From NCBI GenBank assembly GCA_039545355.1, contig BCJJ01000001.1:44840-108839 (forward strand): DNA of 64,000 bases, given 5' to 3'. The stretch is from Trichosporon coremiiforme. Taxonomy: Eukaryota > Basidiomycota > Tremellomycetes > Trichosporonales > Trichosporonaceae. Below, in pieces: positions 11,840 through 21,316 of this stretch. The position numbers and the translations under genes were made by a program. Below the pieces are notes generated by a model. That model did no database searches, was not told the DNA's origin, and saw nothing but the letters and a program-made list of their open reading frames with translations. Every line of letters starts with the position of its first letter. The first letter of the stretch is position 1.

Positions 11840-12355
11840 CTTCAAAGACGATGGTCACCGATTGGGGTGATGAGGGGGAGTATAGAGAAGAGTATAGAGC
11901 AAGAGCTCTTGTGAGCGTAAGTGCTTAGTGCGGTTACGTTCAAACTCCAACTTTTGGACCTGGCAACTTTCGGCCATTCAAAAATCCTTGGAACTCAGGG
12001 CACGGCCACTGTTCGGCTACAACCGAGTCAAATCCTCCCGGACATAAAAATTCCTTCGTATAGTCTCATGGCGTGTCCGTATGCTGCATAATCAGCCGCA
12101 CCCGTGGGAGACCTGCTGTGCCACTGTGCCGGCCTCCTCCGTGCCTGTGCCTGGGCTCGCGTGAGAGCCACGCAAGCAACAACACGGCCACGGCTCATCA
12201 ACCAGACTGACAGGACGAGACAGCGCACTGCCGTAACAGGGGACCGTGTCACTCCGTTGCAGCTATCTAAGACTTCAGCTCGACCCCGCCGGCCCTCACA
12301 AGCAACTCTCCACCCCCCTCAACCCCGCCAAGGCAACGGCGGATGCGACTCAGAC
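11840..12355. promoter_or_regulatory. Divergent ADE4 / VPS54 promoter region
   Basis: About 515 bp between the two divergent starts. A TGACTC element (minus strand, 12030-12025) lies about 190 bp before ADE4. In yeast this hexamer is the Bas1/Gcn4 core that controls purine genes; whether the same regulator exists here is inference. Confidence 0.35.
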
Positions 12356-15300
12356 ATGTCAAAGTCGGCGTCCGGCTCAGCCTCAGGCCGACAGGGCCAC
12401 GATCCAACCCCTCCCCCGATTGTGACCACGCCAGCACCGTCTTCCCCGCCGGCCTCGGAGTCCTTCCTCTCTGAGTTTGACGGCACTGCTGGAAGTGTCA
12501 TCGACACCTCGTATGATGCAGGATGGGACACGCCGACCGACGCAGCCTCCTTGAACATCGTATCGTGGAAGCTCGGCGTCAATGCACGCGTCGAGGACGG
12601 TATCGAGAAGCGCGGCTTCAACGGTATGTACTTGGAATCTGAGTCGTGTGCAACATGCGGTTGTTGAGCTCTCCAAGAGACCATGTCACTAACTTGACAG
12701 CTATCTCCGCCATTCTCGCTCATCCCACGAAGAAGGCGAACCCGCTGCGCGCATCGCGCAAGCCCCTTCCTCCAGTGGCCCAACCTCCACCCCTGCTGCC
12801 CAAGCCCTACGCACCGTCGTACTATGATGGCTACCTCAAGTCCATTGCGCCCCTGTACGAGCAGTTCGTTCAGTCGCAGGCGGCCGCGACGGCATCCGCA
12901 GGAGACATCGATCTCCAGCAGCGCAAGTCGGCCGACGACCTTCCCTCCCTTGACAACATCCCTGCCACATTCTTTGACACCAACTTCGATCTGGCCAACC
13001 CGACGACCTGGAATGACTTCATGAGCTCTGTCCCCGACTCGGCCAGAAACCGTGACGACGAGCTGCAGGATGTCCTCTCCACGCATCTCGACAATCTTGA
13101 GCGCCACCTGGTGCACGAGATCACCCTCCGCAGCTCTTCGTTCTTCTCAGCCCTGTCCAACCTCCAAGACCTTAACGCCGAGTCGACCTCGTGCCTCACG
13201 CGCATTGCCGATCTCAAATCGTCCTTGAAGGATGTCGGTTCGAAGCAGGCCCGTAAGGGTCTGGAGATTATCGACGCACAGGCGCGGCTGAAGGACCTAC
13301 GAGTGACGGAGAGCGGCGTGAAGCGCCTGGCTGAGCTCGACGAGATTTTGCGTGTTGCTCGGGGCCTGGCCGACGGCGGTGACTGGTCTGGCTCGCTCGA
13401 CTGTGTCGAAGACGTCGTTCGATGGTGGGAACGCAACGACAAGGACAGCAAGGAGGGTGACAAGGAGAAGGCTCTCGCCCTCAACACGCTGCCCGCTCTG
13501 ACGAACCTGCCGACCTCGATCGCTGTCCTTACGACCAACGTTGCCTCGCAGTTGGAGAGCATCCTCAGCTCTGTCCTGCAGACACTTCTCTCAGAGTCCG
13601 ACCATGGCAAACCTTTCGACCCGCAGGAGCTGCGAGCCCGCGTCGGCGCCATGCTCAGTGGACTAATGCGGTGCGGCAAGAGCGACTCGCTCATCGGCAT
13701 CTGGCGAAATGCCGTCACAACGGCTATCCGGGAAGGATTACGACAGGTAAGCTATGACTCCAGGTAAGAGCTGACAGCAGCATCTCCCCGGGTCTTCTAA
13801 TCAAGAGGACGAGGACGTGGACAAGGCGACCGAGGTGCGCGGTCAGACCCTCGCCCAGTCGCTGCAATCAATGGGTCACGTCCAGTTCCTGGCGCTCTGC
13901 AAGAAGATGTACGGCTCGATGCTGACTCGACTGCATCTCGTTCAGAAGATCGGCGAAGAGATGGCGGCCATGATGAGCGAGAACCAGCACATCAAGGCGC
14001 TGATCATCTCGGTCGGAAGCGACGCTCCTCTCTTGGCCAGGTCCCCGGACCTGCCGCCGTTCGAGCCCGCAGACGTGCTGTCCTCTGCATGCGAGCTGGC
14101 CAACACTCGTGCCTCGAAGATCTTGTCGGTTCGGAACGAACAGCACGCTTTGCTCCCGATTGAGCAGTTCGTCGAGGTCTTCAACGAGAGCTGGCAGTTC
14201 GTTGTGGCAACTGAGGTGCTGGCCAAGCGTATGATCGTTTCGCTGCGAGGCGTTGCTGCTTCCCAGGCTCGCGCGTTCCTGGTCTCGTACCACGCGCAGA
14301 AGCTGACTAGGTCGGCGAAGCTCGTGGAGGAGGAAACTTGGGTACAGATTGACGTCCCGCCATCTACGCAGCACGCTGTCGACCTCATGGTCGAGGCTGC
14401 CGTTAAGGACCCGGCTGAGTGCTTGATCCCGTTCAAGTCGTCGAACGGCGCGAACGGAAATCAGCAGCAGCTGGGCGCCACGAAGCTGATCAACATCGAG
14501 GGCAAATCGTTCTTCGTCGTCACTGCTACTTCCGAGTCGCTGTCCTTATTGTCCGACTACCTCGCCGTCGTCATCAACCTCGAGCTTGTCGTCACCGACG
14601 TCATGTCGCGGATAATCGAGTTCCTGAAGAGCTTCAACTCGAGGACGTGCCAGGTAGTGCTCGGAGCCGGTGCCATGCGATCAGCAGGCTTGAAGAATAT
14701 CACGGCGAAGCATCTCGCCCTCGCGTCGCAGTCACTGTCCGTCGTCATTGCGCTCATCCCGTACATCCGCGAGTTCATCAGGCGACACCTGAACCCGAAG
14801 CAGGCCGTCATGCTGACTGAGTTCGACAAGCTGAAGGGCGACTACCAGGAGCACCAGAACGAGATCCACGCCAAGCTCGTCGCAATCATGGCGGACCGCT
14901 TAGCCGTTCATGTCAGCGAGCTGCGCGAGATCGACTGGGAGGCGACGCCTGCCAAGGAGGGACCTCATCAGTACGCCCAGATGCTCGTCAAGGAGACCGC
15001 GACGCTACACAAGGTTCTGTCCAAGTACCTAGCCTCCAACACTGTCGTCGCCGTCATGTCACAGGTGCTCGCCGCGAGCGTGCATCGCCTGACGGAGGAG
15101 TACGCCAAGATCGAACTCAAGTCTGAGAACGCGAAGAAGCGCATGCTGCAAGACGCTATCCTCATTGTGCAGCGGCTGACGCCTCTGGCTGAGCTGCCGG
15201 AAACACTCGAGTCACTCGAGACGCTCGTCAAGGAGAAGCCGACGCCGAAGAAGAACGTCGCCGCAAACCTCGGCGGGTTGTTCAAGCGCCACCAGAAGGA

Positions 15301-16195
15301 GTCCCCTACGTCGCCAGCCGCACCGACGGCAGAGCTCAAGGAGGAAGAGAACACGAAGAGCCCGCCGCCGCCGGAAAAGACGCGGACACCTGTTGAGAGT
15401 AAGGGCGCTGACGTTGGTGACGAGGATGAGGCTGAGCGAAAGGTTTCTCCAAGGGAGTCAACGGACAAGTCCTCTGAAGAGAGGCCGTCTGAAGAGCCGG
15501 AGAAGCCCGTGGCAGAAGAGGTCGAGCCGGAAGCAACAGATGTCAAGCCGGAAGCAGCGGAAGAGGTCAAGCCGGAAGTCGTCGAGGAGAAGCCGCCAGT
15601 GCCGGATAAGGAAGACGTCGACGAGAAGCTCCCGATTCCGGAGAAGGAAACGCCCGAGCCGTCCGCCAAGGACGATTCGACTGCCGAGGTTGCGGTCAAG
15701 GTTGACTCGCCCGAGGTTCCGGCCAAGGACGAGCCGCCAGTAACTCCGAGCAAGGAGAGTCCAACAAAAGAGGAGGAAGCTACGCTTGCTGTTCCGGAGA
15801 AGGACGCGGACGAGGAGAAGCCGCCGTTACCGGAGAAAGATGACGTCTCTGAGCCGGTGGCGACGGAGCCGGCGGCGAAAATCGAAGCGGAGACTAAGGC
15901 TGAGGCTGCGACTAGAACTCCGGCGGAGCCTGAGGACAAGCCTGAGGAGGTTGAGACGAAGCCCGAGCCTGCAGCCGAGGTCAAGCCTGAGCTCCCCGCG
16001 AAGGAGGAGCCTGTTGCCGATGAGACGACTGCTCCCTCTGAATCAACACCCGCTGAACCCGAAGCCACCCTCGACGCCACTGACGAGCCCGCATCCGGCT
16101 CGACCTCGCAGACAGAGGACTCGACACCGGCAGCTGTGAAGCCGCCACCACCAACCCCCTCGAAAAGGAAGAAGAAGAACAAGAAGAAGAAGTAG
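12356..16195 (+). CDS. VPS54: GARP complex subunit Vps54 with long acidic/proline-rich C-terminal tail
   Basis: Vps54 is part of the GARP tether that captures endosome-derived vesicles at the trans-Golgi. Three exons: 12356-12623, 12701-13746 and 13778-16195 (the acceptor could instead be 13780), about 1,243 residues. After a disordered N-terminus comes a helical CATCHR-type region (HLDNLERHLVHEITLRSSSFF...), then the Vps54 C-terminal domain with RMIVSLRGVAASQARAFLVSYHA and a QHAVDLMVEAAVKDPAEC segment. From about residue 940 to the end the protein is a low-complexity tail of Glu, Pro, Lys, Ala and Ser ending in KRKKKNKKKK. Yeast and animal Vps54 have no such tail. An in-frame ATG exists at 12104, but 12356 fits better as the true start. 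Confidence 0.9.
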
Positions 16196-16284
16196 CCAGT
16201 GTATACCCTAGAGCGCGTGATATCCATACGGCATCAATTTGCATGACACTTAACCCACATGATGTTTGGATCTGCACAGAATGC

Positions 16285-18323
16285 TCAATCCGCTATGAAG
16301 CCCGCGAACGCGTCCTGCTTGATCTGTTGCGCAATCGCAGCGACTAGCCCGACGTGCATCGCGTTCCCAACCATCTGCTCCCTCGCCTCAAGCGGTCCTT
16401 TCAACTCGTATCCGTCCGGAAAGCCCTGGAAGCGGCGCCGCTCGAGCAGGCTGAGCTGCCTGTTATCCTGTCTGTCAGTTCTGTCAGGTCTTCCGCGAAG
16501 CTCACACGCCAATGCAGCGGGTTCGTCGCTTTGGCGCCAATGCGACAAGTGCCCATCTGCGTGTAGACTGGCTCGTCAGGGGGGGCGCGGTGCTCCCTCC
16601 CGCCCTCGCCTGGCGGAGGGGCGTTGCAAATCCAGATGTCAGCTCGACGAGATGCTCAAATGAGCTCACTTCTCGTAGTCGTCCTGGCTGCAGCCGACGG
16701 TGAGGTGTTCCCTCGCCCTGCGGTCTGGTCTTTGCAGGCGCTCGGCGCATCGAGACCGTGGCGGACCGACCTCACACCGTCGCATGCCGACCTCGGTCTT
16801 GAACGGGTCGTAAGTGCTGCCTTCCTGGTATCCCCAAGCGGGGAGGTCGCCCACGGCCTGCTCAGCCGTCAAGGGGGGAAAGGCGCCGGTGCCGTCGTGA
16901 CTGGTGAACATCTCGCCGAGGAAGATGGTGCTAGCTGGCCTGGCGTTGGCGTGCGTCGGCTCAGGGAATCGTGGGAGGGTTGTCCCGCTCTTCGCGCCGA
17001 GGACGAAGAGACGCTTGCGATACTGCGGCGCGCCATACGATGCCGCGTCGAGTACGGCCCAGCGGACTTGATACCCGAGCCCGAGGAGGGAGCATACGAC
17101 GTCCCTCGCCGCATTCCATCCCACGTCCTCGTTGCCGCGCTCGTCCTTGAGGCCCGGGACATTCTCGATGAGGACCAGTTGAGGGAGAGTGAGAGAGATG
17201 AGGCGGACGAGACGCGCGGTCTCGTACCCCCTTGAATCGAGCGTGCGGTTGCGGTTGGCGCGGGTGAAGGCTTGACTGGGAGTTAGCTCGCGTCAAGGTA
17301 AACCGAGCTTGCAGAGGGGGAGGGGGAGATAGGAAGAAAAGGACATACCATGGTGGTCCCGCGACGAGCAAAGAGACCTCTCCCACATCCGCCTCGGTGA
17401 GAGAGCCGACTTCGCGCTGCAGTACCCGAGTCTGGGGAAAGTTGGCGCGGAGAGTCTGCACGCAACTGTTCTCCGTGTCGACGGCGAGTTCAAGTTGGAA
17501 GTGCTCTGAGAGACCAAGGGCACTCCCCCCGCCGCCGGCGTAGAGGTCCACTGCGGGCGCTTTTAGCTCCTTGAGAGCTGTGGTTCGTCTGGCTTCGGCG
17601 AGGATGCACTGGCATGGACCCTTGGGTCGTTGGAGACGGATGGTAATGCCGTCAGCATTCTGCCGATGTGCAAGCTTGAAACTGGGATAGGCCGAGATCA
17701 GGTGAGGAGGAAGGTTGATGGCTCCCTTGCCTCGCAGCTCGGGGTATGACCATGTCCGAATCGAAGAGAGGAGGTACAGCTCGTCCTGTCGTCAGCTCAG
17801 CAACTCTTCGGTAGCTCACCTCGAACCCGTCCTTCATCCTTCCGCAGAGCTGTACCTCCACACCCTCTACCCGAAAGAACCTCACGACCCCGACACCCGA
17901 TGGCTCGCCCTTCGTCTCACTGCGCCGAAACACGAGCTCGCCGACATGATACGCTATGCCCTGATACTCGATCCCACTACCGTTCTCGAGGAAGGTGACT
18001 CGCCTCAGGCGCTGGCGCACATTGCGGTGGTGGCAGCTGTCACATCCTGATAATGGGTCACGGAAGCAGCCTTCTTCTTTCACCCACTTGGGTGCCGGGA
18101 GGGTGGTGAGATGGACAGAGTCAGGTGTCGAGCACAACTCGTGCGCTCTCATGAGCCCAAAGGGAGTGGAGAGGAGGAGCTGGACGTGCACTTCTCCGCC
18201 CACCAGGGAGGTGACTACACCGTGTGTTGCTTGCCCATGGTGAAAGAAGGACACAACGTCGCCGAGCTTGATCCTCCGCTGGCCGGCGCGCTCGGCACGC
18301 TGCTTCCTTTGAATCGGGGGCAT
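16285..18323 (-). CDS. BAH-domain cytosine-5 DNA methyltransferase (candidate DnmtX / DIM-2-like)
   Basis: Transfers methyl from S-adenosylmethionine to C5 of cytosine in DNA, in the nucleus. My model has six exons (18323-17820; 17785-17349; 17275-16776; 16717-16670; 16609-16506; 16467-16285), 591 residues, all joining in frame. Residues ~20-215 look like one or two BAH-type modules (IKLGDVVSFF...; YHVGELVFRR...; DELYLLSSIRTWSYPELRGK). The catalytic domain follows: motif I DLYAGGGGSALG (~246), motif IV GPPCQ (~312) whose Cys codon is split TG|T by an intron, motif VI ENVPG, motif VIII GAPQYRKRLFVLG (~400), motif IX FQGFPDGY and motif X QMVGNAM. All key residues are present. The short target-recognition region (16776-16506) is the least certain part. 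No RING or SNF2 module is present, unlike Dnmt5. It is convergent with VPS54 (89 bp). Confidence 0.85.
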
Positions 18324-18380
18324 TGTGGTCGACTGAGTGGTAGGAACATGCTGCAAAGTGAACAGGTGAGTGTGTCAGCA

Positions 18381-18470
18381 GGTGAGTGTAGGTGAGTGTA
18401 GGTGAGTGTAGGTGAGTGTAGGTGAGTGTAGGTGAGTGTAGGTGAGTGTAGGTGAGTGTAGGTGAGTGTA
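18381..18470. repeat. Nine perfect tandem copies of a 10-bp unit
   Basis: GGTGAGTGTA is repeated nine times without change, starting 58 bp upstream of the methyltransferase ATG. A partial related copy lies at about 18364-18376. It falls in the promoter or 5' leader of that gene and in the 3' region of the neighbouring membrane-protein gene. Confidence 0.95.
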
Positions 18471-18605
18471 TGAAGTGGGAGGCGTGCGAAAGGAGGGGCG
18501 CAAAGGTGTGTGGATGACTGGACTAATTGCTACAAGATGTATCTTCCCTCCTGGCTCTCCTCGCTCTATCCCACGGCCTCCTCGCTCTATCCTACACTCT
18601 ATACT

Positions 18606-19538
18606 CTATATCGCGCGACATTCCAGCACACCGAGACTAACCTCCCCCGCCCCCTCGAGCCCCTCTCCTTCTCCCCACCCACCTCCTCCTTGCTTCGGCT
18701 GTGGCATAGCGATAAGCACGCCCACGCCGACCTCTTCTCCGGCCCTCAGCTCTCTCTCCCGTATCCGCGCCTGCTCCAGTACCACCTCTTCTTCATCATC
18801 CCTGTGTTTCCGGGGAACGAAGGCGAGGAGCGCATCGCGCATCTCGTGCGAAAACGGGGGCTGTGTCGTAGGTACTCGGGCCAGTTTGGGCTTGCGGACG
18901 TATTCGAACCGGTGCAGTGAGGCGGGCTGCACAGAGTCCAGCGTCCAGTCGTCGTTCTCCTTCACCCCGTTCTCTGATCCACACAGAGTACTCCCCTTGG
19001 ACGCGGGGCGGACGACAACCTTGCCCTTCCCCCATCCCCCCACCTCATCCACCGGCCCCTCCCCAAGCTTCGACTTCTCGGGATAAGAGACGTATGGCAC
19101 AGTCAGCTCCAGACGCATCTCCTCGTCCCACAATGTCGGCACCTCCATGAGCTCTCCATTGTCTGGTGGCTCAGGCGCCCACCGTCCGCCAAGGAAGGGG
19201 TTGCGATACACCGGCTCGGGGGCCCCAGTGAGATGGGCGTGGATGAGTTCGGCGCGGAAGAGACGGCGGAAGTGCCATGCTCGGAACAATAGGCCGGCGA
19301 TGACTAGGAGTAAGACGAGGAGAACAGCGACAATGGCCCAGAGGTAGAGCTGCGTGCCGTCGCTGCTATCAGCATTGCACAGGGGAATTAGTGCAGAAGG
19401 AGTGAAGAGGTGAAGAGACAGGAGTGGCGAGTAAGGAGTGCGTAGAGCGGCCCCGAAAGTGCATGATAGTGCACAAGCTTCGAGATGCGGGGCAGGTGTG
19501 GAGACTCACCCATAGCTATAGTCCCAGTCGCTAGACAT
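18606..19538 (-). CDS. Single-pass membrane protein of unknown function
   Basis: Two exons: a short first one starting at 19538 (MSSDWDYSYG), then an intron ending in a CTGATAG acceptor, then a long second exon to the stop at 18606. The join gives a short extracellular or luminal N-terminus, one transmembrane helix (WAIVAVLLVLLLVIAGLLF) and a basic juxtamembrane run (RAWHFRRLFR), so the ~240-residue C-terminal part should be cytosolic. That part contains a charged DDEEEVV segment and a short hydrophobic VGVLIAMPQP motif near the C-terminus, of a kind found in other fungal membrane proteins. No enzymatic motif is seen. The family is not recognised with confidence. Confidence 0.6.
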
Positions 19539-20455
19539 TGCTCTCTCGCTGCGTCTGTTCCTGTCTCCGGTGTTCTCCAGTAGTTTATGTAGTGACAACA
19601 ACAACTCGTTCCTCACGTATACATCTCAAGAGTCGGCGGCGAGGGCCAACGTCGCCGATCACCAGTATGCGGAGCACAGCGTAGGTGAACTGCTGTGAAT
19701 TTCGGGCGCCGACGTCATGCTGCCATGCTGACCTTCGGTCCATGGGCGACGTCACACCGCCGACCACACAGCTTGCTGACCCAGATTACTCAAGCTCGAC
19801 ACGATACGCTTATCCTATCTCGACTATCTATGCTCGCTAATCGCTCGTCGCTGACTAGCTGGGCCCCGCGATCTTGTAGACTAACAGTGCCACTCGCTCG
19901 TAGACGTTGTTCAAGAGCAAGCTCGGCTGGCTCGCTTCGCTCGCTGATGAACTTGTGCTCACCGCGCTCGCTGCTCACTCCGCTCGCACTGGTAAATGCA
20001 AGACCATACATAACTTTGCCTCCCGACCAAGCGGGAGCTTCATACAACTGCTACGGCGCGACGACGTGGACGGGTTTTCATGTTTTATGTATGCGAACCT
20101 GGAAACAAAACTTGACTTCTGACTATCCTCACTTCGACTCGTCCCTCCGACGTACGACGTATTCTGCGCCTATTCTTGTTCTCCTTGATTGTGTTGGTGT
20201 GACCCGAGGGCGAATGTTGTAGGTTGCTGTGGTTGTGGCTCGGTGGCCGGGGTGTAATTGGCCCGGGGACCGAGATGAGCGTGTTGGTGTAAGGTTGTGA
20301 TGTGGATACAATGGCGATGTGCTGCGAGAGCTAGGTGCGCTCTGTGCTGCGGGAGCTGGCGCGCGTGGGGCCCAAGGCCCATCGTTACAAGACGTTTGTG
20401 CGCCCCGGAGCGCTGCCTGTACATCAGGCGTAGTCATCCCTGTCGGTTCAGGCGC
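19539..20455. other. Intergenic region, no gene seen
   Basis: About 0.9 kb between two minus-strand genes. Open frames are short and do not extend through splice sites. Around 19830-20000 there are many GCTCGCT-like heptamers, but no ordered repeat. Confidence 0.55.
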
Positions 20456-21316
20456 TTAGAAATGGACCTGGTCACGGAGGAGCCGCTCGCCCATCTGCTT
20501 GTTAGCTCTACTCTCCCGGAGTCGGAGCTCAACGAAAGATCCAGGCACTCACGGGTGAGACTCCACGCCTGCGCGCCGTGCTCTCCGAGAAGCGACGACG
20601 GGAGCCGGCAATCGTGCCGCCGCGCTGGACGTTGGCGTCCGCGGGAGGAGGGGGCGGGTGGGCGGCGAGGCCGTCGTTGGGCTTGAGGCTACCAATCGGC
20701 GTCGAATTGGGCGGCGAGGGAACGGGCGGAGGAACATTCTGAGGCTGTGGGTTAGTGCCAGATTGCAATTCGTTGTGCCTGTGCAGACGGGGGACGCTGT
20801 GTGCTGCGGTCGTCCCTAGGCATTCCGACGTCAGACGTCAAAGAAGCCTGTCTTGCTGGGTTCGGGCGCACAGAACAAGGCTTCCGCCAATCACACGGGA
20901 CACGCTTGACTCACCCTTCCGCCGGCTCCGAAGCTGTTGCTGAAGCTGAGACGGCGGAGGACGCCCTGGCCGAGGGCGACCTTGTCGCTGAGCGGGCCGC
21001 CGGAAGGTGGCGAGCCCACGCTGCTGTTTCCCAGCTGCGAGCCGAGCAGGCTCGAGCCCGCGTTCATGCTCATGCTGGCCGCGCGGCGCTGGCCGCGCTG
21101 AGCAGCCGCTTGAGCCCACGCGTGGCTGCGAAGGTCGCCGATGTCGTCGTCGTGGAACGAGCCGTTGGGAGGCGAGCCGGCACTCATACCAGTCGTCTGC
21201 GAGGGCGACTTGGGCGAGAACGCCGACCACCGCCCGAAGATGGGGTGCGACGTCGAGAGAGACGGGAACTGCTGCGAGTTCTCCTGCGAAGCGATAGGGA
21301 TCGGCTCAGCGGGCAT
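20456..21316 (-). CDS. Conserved RRxS-rich protein of unknown function
   Basis: Three exons can be joined. The first starts at 21316 (MPAEPIPIASQENSQQFPSL) and ends at GAGGR before a GTGAGT donor. The second starts after CTAACCCACAG (PQNVPPPVPSP) and ends at RRRGVSP. The third encodes MGERLLRDQVHF and the stop at 20456-20458. The protein is about 200 residues, without signal peptide or membrane segment. It carries several RRxS sites (QRRAAS, LRRLSFS, SRRRFSES), typical of protein kinase A targets, and the C-terminal SPMGERLLR block is a pattern I associate with an uncharacterised basidiomycete family. A further upstream exon cannot be excluded. Function unknown. Confidence 0.6.

Noticed and set aside
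12104..12355. Upstream in-frame ATG extending VPS54 by 84 residues
   Set aside because: The extension is Arg/Cys/Thr-rich and sits in promoter-like sequence; the ATG at 12356 gives a normal start.
14968..16227. Long open frame (419 codons) antisense to the VPS54 tail
   Set aside because: Ser/Gly/Val-rich mirror of the biased tail codons; no domain and no promoter context.
18381..18470. CRISPR-like array
   Set aside because: Direct 10-bp tandem units without spacers, in a eukaryotic genome.
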